Positions 17,958 to 27,676 of a stretch of 64,000 nucleotides of DNA are shown here, piece after piece. Position numbers and translations under genes: made by a program. Below the pieces are notes generated by a model that was not told the origin of the DNA, did no database searches, and saw only the letters and a program-made list of their open reading frames with translations. Origin of the DNA: Bifidobacterium sp. (lineage in GTDB: Bacteria > Actinomycetota > Actinomycetes > Actinomycetales > Bifidobacteriaceae). Within the stretch, counting starts at the first letter, position 1. Every line of letters begins with the position of its first letter. Location of the stretch: NCBI GenBank assembly GCA_022649135.1, contig JALCNP010000001.1, positions 170,638-234,637 of the forward strand. The letters are read 5' to 3'.

Positions 17958-18494
17958 ATGACAACAATCACCATGCACACCACCGAAGGCGACATCGCCA
18001 TCAATCTTTTTGACGACAAGGCGCCCCGTACTGTGGCGAATTTCCTCGAACTGGCATCGGGAGAGAAGGAATGGACGGATCCCTTCACGGGGGCGCCCTC
18101 ACACGAGAAATTCTATGACGGGCTCACCTTCCACCGCATCATCAAGGACTTCATGATCCAGGGAGGGTGCCCTCTCGGAACAGGCACCGGAGGACCCGGA
18201 TATGAGTTCGATGACGAGATATCGCCCGATCTGAGCTTCGATCGCCCCTATCTTCTGGCCATGGCGAACGCGGGCCTGCGTCGCGCGGCGGACGGGTCGA
18301 CCCATGGAACGAACGGATCCCAGTTCTTCATCACCACGGTTCCCACCCCCTGGCTCAACGGCCACCACACCATCTTCGGCGAAGTCGCCGACGCCGATTC
18401 ACGCGCCGTGGTGGATCGGCTGGACGAGGTTCCCACCGACCGCCGCGACGCCCCGCTCGAACCGGTGGGCATCACCTCGGTGGATCCGGCGTAG
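17958..18494 (+). CDS. cyclophilin-type peptidyl-prolyl cis-trans isomerase
   Basis: Cytoplasmic prolyl isomerase of 178 residues with no signal peptide. The cyclophilin core is clear: FHRIIKDFMIQGG (catalytic Arg and Phe), GTNGSQFFIT and HHTIFGEV. The frame is open 47 codons upstream, but the ATG giving MTTITMHTTEGDI matches the usual start of this family. A cyclophilin gene next to rel is a common actinobacterial arrangement, here in convergent orientation. Confidence 0.95.
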   Translation: MTTITMHTTEGDIAINLFDDKAPRTVANFLELASGEKEWTDPFTGAPSHEKFYDGLTFHRIIKDFMIQGGCPLGTGTGGPGYEFDDEISPDLSFDRPYLLAMANAGLRRAADGSTHGTNGSQFFITTVPTPWLNGHHTIFGEVADADSRAVVDRLDEVPTDRRDAPLEPVGITSVDPA

Positions 18495-18509
18495 CCGACC
18501 GGCAGAGGG

Positions 18510-18545
18510 GATGGCGGCCGGGGGGCAGGACGTACGGCCGCCATC
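18510..18545. terminator. hairpin after the cyclophilin gene
   Basis: Ten-base arms (GATGGCGGCC and its complement) around a 16-base loop, 15 bp past the stop codon. No T-run is present. Confidence 0.55.
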
Positions 18546-18616
18546 AACGCGGTGAAGACATTAGGCCGAAGACATCGAACGATTGCACCAGCGACGCGAT
18601 TCGACCCACCCCGACG

Positions 18617-18662
18617 CGTTCGCCCGGCCTCCGGCGCCCCCCACCCGCAATCCGGGCGAACG
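18617..18662. terminator. hairpin at the 3' end of rel
   Basis: Eleven-base arms (CGTTCGCCCGG and its complement) around a 24-base GC-rich loop, adjacent to the rel stop codon and reading out of rel on the minus strand. Confidence 0.55.
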
Positions 18663-18663
18663 G

Positions 18664-20997
18664 TCAATCCTGCATCTTGCGAAGACGAGGCTCCGCCGAA
18701 TCCTTCGCGCCCGTGATGCGGTATACATCGAACACGCCGTCGATCTTGCGCACTGCGGCAAGCAATCTGCTGAGATGCTGGGGATCCGCCATTTCGAAGG
18801 AGAACTGGCTGGTTGCGACACGATCCGAGCCGGTGGAGATCGATCCGGAGATGATGTTCACCCCGTGGTCGGACAGGACTCGGGTGACATCGGAAAGCAG
18901 ATGCGGCCTGTCCAGCCCCTCGACCTGTATCCTGACCATGAAAAGGCCCTTGGTGCTCGTCCATTGCACCTCGATGACCCGTTCGGGCTGACGCTTTTCC
19001 AGATCAAGCATGTTCTGGCAATCGGTGCGGTGCACGGAGACGCCCTGGTTGCGCGTGATGAATCCGATGATGGAGTCCCCCGGAACGGGAGTGCAGCACC
19101 GGGCGAGCTTGACCCACACATCCCCCACGCCCTTGACGGACACCCCGAGGGAATTGGTGGTCTCCTTGCTTCTGGCCACCTGGCGCAGGGGAAGGGCCTC
19201 CTGCTCGACCTCCTCATTGACCTCATCGGAGCCCGCGTCCTTGACCAGATGGGATATGACGTTCTGGGTGGAGATCTGGCCGTCTCCGATGGCCGCGAAA
19301 ACCGCCTGCGCATTGCTGAAATTCAGTTCATCGGCGATTCCCACCAGGGCCCCGGCAGTGAGCAGCGTGTTCACGGGCAGGTTCCTCTTGCGCATGGCGC
19401 GCGTCAGCTCGTCCCTGCCCTCGTCGATGGCCTCCGAGCGGCGCTCCTTGCTGAACCACTGACGTATCTTGTTGCGCGCCTTCGGGCTTTTCACGAAGCT
19501 CAGCCAGTCCCGTGAGGGACCGGCCGTGTCGGACTTCGAGGTGAGAACCTCCACGGTGTCGCCGTTCTCCAGCTCCGTGTCGAGGGGGACCAGTCTTCCG
19601 TTCACCCGCGCGCCCATGGTCCGATGCCCCACCTCCGTATGCACCGAATACGCGAAATCCACGGGTGTCGCATGAGCCGGCAATGAGATGATCTTCCCCT
19701 TCGGGGTGAACACGTAGACCTCGGAGGATCCCAGATCCTCCTTGAGCGATCCGAGGAACTCGTTCGAATCGGGCGTTTCGCTCGTCCAATCCGCGAGCTG
19801 CTGGATCCACTTGAGGTTATCCGCCTCGCTCAGCTCCTGCGTTTCGGAATCCCCCCGGCGGATATCGGATCTATCCGGCGAGCTCAGGGCGCGTCCGGCC
19901 TGGCCGTTCTCCTTGTATTTCCAGTGCGCGGCGATTCCGAATTCGGCGCGTCGGTGCATGTCCCAGGTGCGGATCTGAATTTCGACAGGCTTGCCGCCGG
20001 GCCCCACAACCGTGGTGTGCAGGCTCTGATACATGTTGAGCTTGGGCATGGCGATGTAATCCTTGAACCTGCCCGGAACCGGATTCCACCGCGCGTGGAC
20101 CGCGCCGAGGGCGGCATAGCAGTCGGGTATGGTGTCGACGATGACCCGCACGCCCACCAGATCGTAGATGTTCGAGAAATCATGACCCCGGACGATCATC
20201 TTCTGATAGATCGAAAAATAGTCCTTGGGGCGTCCCGTGACGTAGGCATGGATGCTCTGCGCATCGAGATCCTCGTTGATCTCGGCGATGATCTGCTTGA
20301 GATAGACGTCCCGCTGACCCGCCCGGCGGGAGACCAGAACCACGATTTCGTTGTATATCTTCGGATAGAGGATTTTGAAGCTCAGCTCCTCGAGCTCCGT
20401 TTTGATGGCGTTCATGCCGAGTCTGTTGGCCAGAGGGGCGTAGACGTCAAGCGTCTCGCGCGCCTTCTTTCGCGAGTTGGCCGGCTTGACATAGCGCCAG
20501 GTGCGGGCGTTGTGCACGCGGTCGGCGAGCTTGACGACCAGAACCCGCACATCCCGGCTCATGGCCACGACCATCTTGCGTATGGTTTCCGCCTGCGCCG
20601 AATCCCCGTATTCCATCTTGGAAAGCTTGGTGACCCCGTCGACCAGCCCCGTTATGGTGTCCCCGAATTCCGCGCGACACTCATCCAGCGTGTAGTCCGT
20701 GTCCTCAACGGTGTCGTGCAGGAGGCCCGCGGCCACGACGATGGGCCCCATGCCCAGATCCGCGAGGATCTGCGAGACGGCCAGAGGGTGGATGATGTAG
20801 GGTTCGCCCGACTTGCGTCGCTGTGCCCGATGCTGATTGGCCGCACGCCGGTAGGCCCGTCTCAGAACGCCCATGTCCTCGCTCGGATGATGGTACGCGC
20901 ACATGAGCAGGATCGGCTGCAAAGGATCGAGCGGATCGGCGCTGATCTCACACCCCAGCACGCGGGCCGACGGGAAATCGTCCTCTGTGTCAGTCAT
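18664..20997 (-). CDS. rel: bifunctional (p)ppGpp synthetase/hydrolase Rel
   Basis: Ribosome-associated master enzyme of the stringent response, 777 residues. The order is an HD hydrolase domain (HPLAVSQILADL, HDTVED), a synthetase domain with the RxKD motif (GRPKDYFSIYQ) that marks bifunctional Rel enzymes, and YQSLHTTVVGP with EIQIRTWDMH in the synthetase core. Then come a TGS domain (VYVFTPKGKIISLP), a conserved Cys-containing region (RCCTPVPGD) and a C-terminal ACT domain. GAGGAGGTGG precedes the ATG. A second, small alarmone synthetase lies at about 59 kb, so this organism has at least two sources of (p)ppGpp. Confidence 0.96.
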   Translation of the reverse strand: MTDTEDDFPSARVLGCEISADPLDPLQPILLMCAYHHPSEDMGVLRRAYRRAANQHRAQRRKSGEPYIIHPLAVSQILADLGMGPIVVAAGLLHDTVEDTDYTLDECRAEFGDTITGLVDGVTKLSKMEYGDSAQAETIRKMVVAMSRDVRVLVVKLADRVHNARTWRYVKPANSRKKARETLDVYAPLANRLGMNAIKTELEELSFKILYPKIYNEIVVLVSRRAGQRDVYLKQIIAEINEDLDAQSIHAYVTGRPKDYFSIYQKMIVRGHDFSNIYDLVGVRVIVDTIPDCYAALGAVHARWNPVPGRFKDYIAMPKLNMYQSLHTTVVGPGGKPVEIQIRTWDMHRRAEFGIAAHWKYKENGQAGRALSSPDRSDIRRGDSETQELSEADNLKWIQQLADWTSETPDSNEFLGSLKEDLGSSEVYVFTPKGKIISLPAHATPVDFAYSVHTEVGHRTMGARVNGRLVPLDTELENGDTVEVLTSKSDTAGPSRDWLSFVKSPKARNKIRQWFSKERRSEAIDEGRDELTRAMRKRNLPVNTLLTAGALVGIADELNFSNAQAVFAAIGDGQISTQNVISHLVKDAGSDEVNEEVEQEALPLRQVARSKETTNSLGVSVKGVGDVWVKLARCCTPVPGDSIIGFITRNQGVSVHRTDCQNMLDLEKRQPERVIEVQWTSTKGLFMVRIQVEGLDRPHLLSDVTRVLSDHGVNIISGSISTGSDRVATSQFSFEMADPQHLSRLLAAVRKIDGVFDVYRITGAKDSAEPRLRKMQD

Positions 20998-21065
20998 TGC
21001 GCCACCTCCTCACGATGCTTCTTCATCCTACCTTCGACACGCCGGAGCATGCACCACGGACAACA

Positions 21066-21551
21066 TTATCGCCCCCGCGACGACACCCCGGTGGATCCGA
21101 ATCCCCTGTCCCCGCGATCCGACCCCGGGAGGGTGCGGGCCTCGACGAACCTGGCCTGCACATAACGCTGTACGACAAGCTGGGCGATGCGATCGCCCGG
21201 GTGGAACACCACCGTCTCGCTCGGGTCCAGGTTGATCAGCGGCACCTGTATCTCACCGCGATAGCCGGCATCGATGGTTCCAGGGGCGTTGAGCACCGTC
21301 ACCCCCCGGCGGACCGCCAACCCCGACCGCGGGTGGACGAACGCGACGTATCCGTCCGGCAGCGCAAGGCATATGCCCGTCGGAACCAGGGCACGCTCAA
21401 ACGGCCTGAGCGTGATCTCCCGGGTCGTCGTCAGATCAGCGCCGGCATCTCCCGCATGCTCGTAACGCAATGTCTCGCGCCGATCCGGATCGACGAACCT
21501 GACAAGAACCTCCACCTGTTCGGGCTCATTGTATGCCTCATCGAATGCCAT
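21066..21551 (-). CDS. dut: deoxyuridine 5'-triphosphate nucleotidohydrolase (dUTPase)
   Basis: Hydrolyses dUTP to dUMP and pyrophosphate, keeping uracil out of DNA and supplying thymidylate synthesis. The 161-residue protein has the trimeric dUTPase motifs: AGADLTTT (motif 1), PRSGLAVRRG (motif 2), GTIDAGYRGEI (motif 3), GDRIAQLV (motif 4) and the C-terminal RGDRGFGSTG (motif 5). Its ATG overlaps the DUF4193 stop codon by one base (TGATG), so the pair is translationally coupled. The rel gene follows on the same strand after about 70 bp. Confidence 0.96.
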   Translation of the reverse strand: MAFDEAYNEPEQVEVLVRFVDPDRRETLRYEHAGDAGADLTTTREITLRPFERALVPTGICLALPDGYVAFVHPRSGLAVRRGVTVLNAPGTIDAGYRGEIQVPLINLDPSETVVFHPGDRIAQLVVQRYVQARFVEARTLPGSDRGDRGFGSTGVSSRGR

Positions 21552-21844
21552 CAGGCCGCGCACTCCTTGCACACCGGCTGCCCGTCCTCGGTGGTGTAGG
21601 CGAGCTGGCTGCGATGCTTGACCAGGAAGCACTGCGAGCATATGAATTCATCGCCCTGCATGGGGATCACGGTCACCGAAGAGTCCTCGTTGCTCAGATC
21701 GGCACCGGGCAACTCATAGTCCTCGGCGATGGCGTTCTCGTCGTCATCGATATCTCCTGAAGTGTTTTGCGAGCCTTTTCCAAGAGCCTGCAGCGATTCC
21801 TCGTCCTCATCCTTATTGCGAGGCGAATCATAGTCCTGAGCCAT
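21551..21844 (-). CDS. DUF4193 family zinc-ribbon-like protein
   Basis: Actinobacterial protein of 97 residues. The N-terminal half is acidic and probably disordered (DDDENAIAEDYELPG). The C-terminal half has two Cys pairs (FICSQCFLVKHRSQL and PVCKECAA) that look like a zinc ribbon. AAAGGA precedes the ATG. DUF4193 genes are commonly found beside dut in actinobacteria, as here. The function is unknown. Its upstream region, shared with divergent sepH, has two copies of a 12-base direct repeat. Confidence 0.85.
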   Translation of the reverse strand: MAQDYDSPRNKDEDEESLQALGKGSQNTSGDIDDDENAIAEDYELPGADLSNEDSSVTVIPMQGDEFICSQCFLVKHRSQLAYTTEDGQPVCKECAA

Positions 21845-21877
21845 CTCTCGGTCCTTTCGTCATAGTCGCAGCGTCTG

Positions 21878-21914
21878 CGCATAGAATACATGACTTTTAC
21901 CCCGCATAGGATAC
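21878..21914. repeat. two 12-bp direct repeats between DUF4193 and sepH
   Basis: CGCATAGAATAC and CGCATAGGATAC differ at one base and are 25 bp apart (start to start), about two and a half helical turns. On the minus strand each contains a -10-like TATYCT. They lie between divergent genes and could be tandem promoters or a regulator site. Confidence 0.5.
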
Positions 21915-22005
21915 ACGATTTGAAATGCTCGTAAAATACGACACGTGGGGCACAATGGAAGAAATGGAAAAATTTCGGTTCTTCAACAAGGAAAGTGGTG
22001 CGCAA

Positions 22006-23292
22006 ATGCCTGAGAATCCGCTAGAGGAAGCACGTTTCGACCGCGTGGGGCGCGACGGCACACTCATATTCGCGGCCCGGGGCTCACGCTTTGCGGTTCC
22101 GGTGGACGAAACGCTGGAACGCGCCATACTGGAGGCCAAGCAGATAATGGCCGAATCATTGGTATCGAGCCAGCCCCAGCACACCCAGAGCCTGCCCATC
22201 TCACAGATACAGGCACTCATCAGGGCGGGAGCCGACCCTTCACGCGTAGCTGAACGCTATAAACTCAGCGAAACGCTGGTTCGGCGTTTCTCGACCGCCG
22301 TGGAGACGGAGAAGCAGTACGCGATCGAGCAGTTTCTCAGCATCGCCGCGCCGAAGGAGAGTCGCGTCCACAGCATCGCCGAACTCATCGAGCGCACGCT
22401 CGCCTCCGCGCGCATCGGCATGGAATCGGTGTCGTGGAAGGCCACCCGGCGAGGGCTGGAACCTTGGAAGATCACCGCGAGATTCGAATCCGCAGGCCGG
22501 CAGGCCCGGGCCGAATGGTCGTGGAACATGCACGACAATTCAATCACCTGCCTCAACCCGGCGGCGAAGAAGCTTCTGGGCGAACGCGACGAGACGAAGG
22601 GCGCGTCGCGATCCGATGCCGAGGGGTCGGATGCAGGACATGACGGTTTCCCCATGGCCATAACCATCCCCGGCGATTCGGTGCGCTCGGCGAGAATCGA
22701 ACGCACGGTCTCGGCATGGAGCGAGATCGGGGGAACGGACGTGACCCAGACCGACGCTCACGTCGGCGACGGCGATGTTACCCCGACGATGCGGACCGCA
22801 GCCGACGAGACGGGGAGAAGCGGCGAGAGACGAATCACGAACGGGCGAGAACGGCTCGGCGCGACGGGAGACGACAGACGACGCGGCAAAGCCGCATCCG
22901 ACGATGACGCCCGCACCGACGATGCCGGCGATGTCATCAGCATAGACGCGCTCGCATCACTGGCCTCCGTCTCCGGCGGCCCGCATCGCGACGGAGGGCG
23001 CCGCAGCAGCGAGACACGCCAGGATTCCTCGTCGCCACGGACCTCGGATACCTCCGGCTCCGAAGCCGGGCCGGCATCCCTGGACGAGGACGACGATTCG
23101 ACCCGCGAGCGCAGCACGGATGCGGCATCGCATCACCATGGCCACGATGCCGCAACGCGCGACACCAGGCATTCCGACGGCGGCGGAAAAGCGGACGCCG
23201 CCGACCTCGAGCGAAACGACCAGAAGCCGTCCAAACGAAAATCAGGGCGTTCGGCGGTCCCCAGCTGGGATGAGATACTGTTCGGCGACTAG
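22006..23292 (+). CDS. sepH: septation protein SepH (DUF3071)
   Basis: Cell-division regulator; in Streptomyces and mycobacteria SepH binds FtsZ and promotes filament assembly. The 428-residue product has the conserved N-terminal DUF3071 domain (MPENPLEEARFDRVGRDGT onward) with a helix-turn-helix near residues 65-95 (SQIQALIRAGADPSRVAERY). A long, hydrophilic, probably disordered Asp/Arg/Ser-rich tail follows. The ATG at MPENPLEE has GGAAAG upstream and matches homolog starts; two upstream ATGs in frame are less likely. The divergent DUF4193-dut pair is a usual neighbour in this phylum. Confidence 0.92.
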   Translation: MPENPLEEARFDRVGRDGTLIFAARGSRFAVPVDETLERAILEAKQIMAESLVSSQPQHTQSLPISQIQALIRAGADPSRVAERYKLSETLVRRFSTAVETEKQYAIEQFLSIAAPKESRVHSIAELIERTLASARIGMESVSWKATRRGLEPWKITARFESAGRQARAEWSWNMHDNSITCLNPAAKKLLGERDETKGASRSDAEGSDAGHDGFPMAITIPGDSVRSARIERTVSAWSEIGGTDVTQTDAHVGDGDVTPTMRTAADETGRSGERRITNGRERLGATGDDRRRGKAASDDDARTDDAGDVISIDALASLASVSGGPHRDGGRRSSETRQDSSSPRTSDTSGSEAGPASLDEDDDSTRERSTDAASHHHGHDAATRDTRHSDGGGKADAADLERNDQKPSKRKSGRSAVPSWDEILFGD

Positions 23293-23443
23293 CCGCGCCG
23301 ACCATGCCCGGTGTGCTGCCTCGCGACATCATCACACTGCAGGCGCAGTCCATGTCCATCCGGGGAGCCGCAGGTCCGCGGGGGCTCCGAGACCATCGCA
23401 GATTCGGCCATCATGCCACGCGGCCCGGCACCCACGTGCCGTG

Positions 23444-23499
23444 TGGCTTCGTTCCGGGTCCCGTTGCCGCATGGCTTCGTTCCGGGCTCGTTGCGGGCC
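23444..23499. repeat. imperfect 28-bp tandem duplication after sepH
   Basis: A 28-base unit beginning TGGCTTCGTTCCGGG is repeated directly (second copy from 23472, diverging after about 15 bases). It lies in the 244-bp convergent gap between sepH and the phosphodiesterase-like gene, where I see no coding sequence. Confidence 0.55.
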
Positions 23500-23536
23500 C
23501 CGTTGCGGTACACCCCCGGTCGCGGCTGCGCCGCCC

Positions 23537-24793
23537 CTACGCGATATCGATAAGACAGGGGATGTCCATCTCCATCATGCTCTGCGAGCCGTGAACGCTT
23601 GGCAGACGGGTCGCCTTGTCCGTCTGGGAGCGGGTGTCGACGACGGTGACGGACTCGCCGTCGTCCGATTCGCCGGCGCTGACCAGAACATCCCCGATCA
23701 TCGGGAGCACCCGAGCCTCCACGGGTCCGAAAACCCCCTGGGCGACCGCCTCCTGCCTGGTGCGCACCAACGCCCGGGTTCCGAAGAAACCGCGCCAGCG
23801 GCGCACGATGTCGGCAGGATCGACGCCATCCTTGGCATAGAGCATCACCGAACGCGGCTCTCCGCCCACAAGCCCGACGCCGTCGGCAAGCTCGGGGACC
23901 CGGGCGATGTCGACGCGCTGGCCGACGGATGAGGAGACCATGCCATGATCGGCGACGATCACGATCAGCGTGCCGCTTGGCGCCATGCGCCGCAGGGCGC
24001 CAAGCTGCGCGTCGATCCGCTCAAAGGCGGCCACCCACCGGTCCGAGTTCCATCCGTAGTTATGCCCGATCTTGTCGATGTCCCGAAGATACAGATAGGT
24101 CAGACCGGGTTCCCCCGCCGCGGAGCACGCCACCCTCACCAGATCGCGCGGCGCCGAGCCGGACCGATAGTCGGCGCCGCGAAGCGCGGCCCTGGTGAGG
24201 GCCGAGTCCTCGAACTTGGGGAGACCCGAACTGGTGACCCGCACGCCACGGGCGGCAAGCGATTCGAAGACAGTGGGCTGGCGCTGCAGATACAAGGGGG
24301 AAATGGAATTCCTGAACTGGATGAGCTGCGCCATCTCCCCCGTTTCGGGATTTCGCTGGGTGTAGCCCGTCATGCCGGTCAGTCCCGGGCACGTCCCGGT
24401 CCCGAAAGTCGCCATCGCCGCAGCCGTGGTGCTCGGCGCGCACGTCGAGATGGGACGCTGATTGACCGGTTCGCCCATCAGAGAGCGCAGATAGGGCGCA
24501 TGCCCCAGACGCAGCTGAAGATTCCAATACCCCAGACCGTCGATCAGCACCACAATCGCGGAGTCCGCATCGGGAATGCCCAAGGCGCGCTGCACGGCGG
24601 CCGGATCATGGTGCACGGCCGTGGCCACCGGATGCCCGATCGCGCAGGAGAGCGCCGGAAGAACCGCGGACAGATGCAGGGCGCCCCCGCGCATCCCGTC
24701 GGAGCCGGACGAATCCGGGCACCAGGCATCCCCATAGCGGGCGACATCAACCAGTCTTAACAATTCCTTGCGTTCAGGCACCTCGACACTCAT
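23537..24793 (-). CDS. alkaline phosphatase / nucleotide pyrophosphatase family protein
   Basis: Type I phosphodiesterase-like hydrolase of about 418 residues. Visible features are the metal-binding LIDGLGYWNLQLRLGH, a catalytic-Thr region (CAPSTTAAAMATFGTG), a second metal site (LRDIDKIGHNYGW) and VIVADHGMV near the C-terminal third. There is no signal peptide, so it seems cytoplasmic. The frame extends three codons to another ATG; neither has a clear Shine-Dalgarno. The same family is commonly adjacent to sepH in actinobacteria. The substrate is unknown. Confidence 0.87.
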   Translation of the reverse strand: MSVEVPERKELLRLVDVARYGDAWCPDSSGSDGMRGGALHLSAVLPALSCAIGHPVATAVHHDPAAVQRALGIPDADSAIVVLIDGLGYWNLQLRLGHAPYLRSLMGEPVNQRPISTCAPSTTAAAMATFGTGTCPGLTGMTGYTQRNPETGEMAQLIQFRNSISPLYLQRQPTVFESLAARGVRVTSSGLPKFEDSALTRAALRGADYRSGSAPRDLVRVACSAAGEPGLTYLYLRDIDKIGHNYGWNSDRWVAAFERIDAQLGALRRMAPSGTLIVIVADHGMVSSSVGQRVDIARVPELADGVGLVGGEPRSVMLYAKDGVDPADIVRRWRGFFGTRALVRTRQEAVAQGVFGPVEARVLPMIGDVLVSAGESDDGESVTVVDTRSQTDKATRLPSVHGSQSMMEMDIPCLIDIA

Positions 24794-24890
24794 ACATCCC
24801 ATTCAAGCACCGCACGCCGAAAATCCCTCTTTTGGCACCACTGTCGGATAGTATGTATCGGATTGTCGATAGTCGAGGGAGTTTTCAGGT

Positions 24891-27548
24891 ATGTCTCATC
24901 GCAAGCCGGCGCAACCTGCATTTGATCCACGCACGGTCAAGGAACGCATCGTCGAAACACCGCTGAACGAGGAAATGAGCAAATCCTTCCTTGAATACGC
25001 CTATTCGGTGATCTACGCCCGAGCCCTTCCCGACGCGCGTGACGGACTCAAGCCCGTGCAGCGACGAATCGTATATCAGATGGGCGAGATGAACCTGAGC
25101 CCGGACCGCCCGTACATGAAATCCGCCCGCGTCGTCGGCGAGGTCATGGGCAAACTCCATCCCCACGGCGATTCAGCCATCTACGAGGCCATGGTCCGCC
25201 TGGCCCAGCCCTTTGCCATGAGGCTTCCCCTGGTGGACGGGCATGGAAACTTCGGTTCCCTGGACGACGGCCCCGCGGCATCGCGCTACACCGAGGCCCG
25301 TCTCGGGCCCGCGGCCATGGGCATGAACGCCGACATCTCCGAGAACACCGTGGACTTCTCCCCCAACTACGACAACAAGCTCATGGAGCCCACGGTGCTG
25401 CCCGCGGCGATCCCGAATCTTCTGGTCAACGGCGGCTCGGGAATCGCCGTCGGCATGGCCACCAACATGGCGACGCATAATCTGGGCGAAGTGGTCGCGG
25501 CGGCTCAGTACCTCATGCGCAGACCGGACGCGACCCTCGAGGAGCTGATGCGCTACGTTCCCGGGCCGGACTGGCCGGGCGGCGGAATCATCGTCGGGAG
25601 GGACGGGATCCGCGAGGCGTATGAGCATGGCCGCGGATCCCTGGTCACCCGCTCGGCCACGCACGTGGAGAACGTCACCGCCCGCAAAAAGGCCATCGTC
25701 GTCACGCAGCTGCCGTTCATGGTGGGCCCGGAGCGCGTTCTGGAACGAATCTCCGACGGTGTGAAGAAGCGCAAGCTCGAGGGGATCTCCGGCGCGATCG
25801 ATCTCACCGATCGGCATCATGGAACGCGTCTGGTCATCGAGATAAAGACGGGGTTCGATCCCGACGCCGTGCTCTCCCAGCTTTTCCGGCACACCCCGCT
25901 GCAGGACAACTTCACCATGAACAACGTGGCGCTCGTCGACGGGCGCCCGCACACCATGGGTCTCAAGGAGATGCTGCAGGTATGGATCGACCACCGGCGC
26001 AGCGTCATCCGCCGTCGCAGCGAATACCGCAGGGACAAGGCGCTGGAACGTCTCCATCTGGTCGAGGGGCTTCTCCTCGCCATGGTGGACATCGACGAGG
26101 TGATCCAGGTCATCCGCTCCTCGAAGGATGCGGATGAGGCCAAGACCCGTCTCATGGCCGTATTCGATCTGGACGACATCCAGGCGCAGTACATTCTGGA
26201 TCTGCGGCTTCGGCGCCTGACCCGGATGAGCCGTCTGGAGCTCGAGGCGGAGCAGGACGACCTCAAAAAAAGAATCAGGGAACTCGGGGAGATCCTCGGC
26301 TCCGCCCAACGGCTGGATCAGGTCATCATAGACGATATGAACGCGGCCGTCTCGCAGTGGGGAACGCCCCGGCGCACGGTCCTGCTGGACGAGAGCCCGG
26401 ACGGGAGCCTCTCTCCCGTGCCCGTCGCCGGAGACGAATCGATATCGGCGGGGGCCGATGCCGCACTGAAAACAGCCACCAGCCTCAGTTCCGCCGCGGC
26501 GGGCGTCGCAGCGGCCGCGGCCGCGAAGAAGGCGGGAGAAATGCAGGCGGCGTCCGCAGCCCTCCAGATCGACGACGAACCATGCGCGGTGATGATGAGC
26601 GCCTCCGGTCTCATCGCAAGAACGTCACCGGGCGCCCTGGACGTGTGGCAGGCAAGAGCCGCCTCGTCCCACCGGGCCTCCGACGACCAGATAGTCTCCA
26701 TCTTCCCGACCACCACGCGATCCACGTATGGCCTCGTCACCTCGGCGGGGCGCTTCGTGCTGGCGCATGTCGCCGATCTGCCCGTCCTGCCGGCAACGGA
26801 CATCCTCAGCGTCTCGGGAGGCGTCAGGGCCCGAGAGCTCATCGAACTCACCGAAAGCACCGACCCCGTCGCCGGGGAGCGGGTCGTCACCGCGGTCGCG
26901 GTCAGCGACGGCGACGCGACGGCCCTGGCCATCGGAACCCGTTGCGGAATAGTCAAACGATGGAACGGGCAGTCGCCCACAACCATGGATTCATGGAGCA
27001 TCATCGACCTCAAGGACGGGGACGACGTCGCATTCGCCGCACCCGCCGATGACGAGGATCGGCTCGTTTTCGTCTCCTCGGACGCCTCCTTGCTGACATA
27101 TGACGCCAAAGCCGTCCGTCCCCAGGGTCGCACAGCAGCCGGCATGGTCGGCATCAGGCTCGCCCCCGGATGCACCGTCGGCACCTTCAACGTCATTCCG
27201 GCGGGCAAGGTCTCATGGACATACGAGGAAGGCGACAACGGGCTGTTCAAGGCCGACGGCGCCGTCGTGCTCACCGTGGCCGGCGACGGGGAGGCCCTTC
27301 CCGGAACCGAAAACGGAAGCGCGAAGGTGACCCCTCTGGAGATGTACCCCACGAAAGGCCGTGGAACGGGAGGGGTCCGGGCGCAACGCTTCCTCAAAGG
27401 CCAGAACACGCTTATCTTCGCCTGGGTCGGTTTGTATCCCCTTCATGCCTCGACCGAGGGCGGAGCCGCCGTGGAGCTGCCCAAGCCCGACATGCGACGG
27501 GACTCCTCCGGGGTCGAGTTGGAGGCGCCGATAGCCTTCGCCGGGTAA
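24891..27548 (+). CDS. parC: DNA topoisomerase IV subunit A
   Basis: DNA-cleaving subunit of a type IIA topoisomerase, 885 residues. The active-site tyrosine is in [10 protein letters not shown]. The quinolone-pocket region reads [14 protein letters not shown], with Ser-equivalent Asp/Gly positions in the normal order. The C-terminal half carries beta-pinwheel blades ([17 protein letters not shown] and others), interrupted at about residues 520-570 by an Ala-rich linker. I call it parC rather than gyrA because parE lies nearby at 32-35 kb and no gyrB neighbours it. GGGAG precedes the ATG by about ten bases. Confidence 0.88.
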   Translation: MSHRKPAQPAFDPRTVKERIVETPLNEEMSKSFLEYAYSVIYARALPDARDGLKPVQRRIVYQMGEMNLSPDRPYMKSARVVGEVMGKLHPHGDSAIYEAMVRLAQPFAMRLPLVDGHGNFGSLDDGPAASRYTEARLGPAAMGMNADISENTVDFSPNYDNKLMEPTVLPAAIPNLLVNGGSGIAVGMATNMATHNLGEVVAAAQYLMRRPDATLEELMRYVPGPDWPGGGIIVGRDGIREAYEHGRGSLVTRSATHVENVTARKKAIVVTQLPFMVGPERVLERISDGVKKRKLEGISGAIDLTDRHHGTRLVIEIKTGFDPDAVLSQLFRHTPLQDNFTMNNVALVDGRPHTMGLKEMLQVWIDHRRSVIRRRSEYRRDKALERLHLVEGLLLAMVDIDEVIQVIRSSKDADEAKTRLMAVFDLDDIQAQYILDLRLRRLTRMSRLELEAEQDDLKKRIRELGEILGSAQRLDQVIIDDMNAAVSQWGTPRRTVLLDESPDGSLSPVPVAGDESISAGADAALKTATSLSSAAAGVAAAAAAKKAGEMQAASAALQIDDEPCAVMMSASGLIARTSPGALDVWQARAASSHRASDDQIVSIFPTTTRSTYGLVTSAGRFVLAHVADLPVLPATDILSVSGGVRARELIELTESTDPVAGERVVTAVAVSDGDATALAIGTRCGIVKRWNGQSPTTMDSWSIIDLKDGDDVAFAAPADDEDRLVFVSSDASLLTYDAKAVRPQGRTAAGMVGIRLAPGCTVGTFNVIPAGKVSWTYEEGDNGLFKADGAVVLTVAGDGEALPGTENGSAKVTPLEMYPTKGRGTGGVRAQRFLKGQNTLIFAWVGLYPLHASTEGGAAVELPKPDMRRDSSGVELEAPIAFAG

Positions 27549-27676
27549 TCGGGCCGCCATGGCCGCACCGGCCTCGCCGATCGCCGCATGTCAGAACCGG
27601 ACACGGGCGCACCGGCACGATGATGCCGACCGGCACCCCACCGCCGGCGGAGAATCGTCACCCCGGACGGCGTTCT

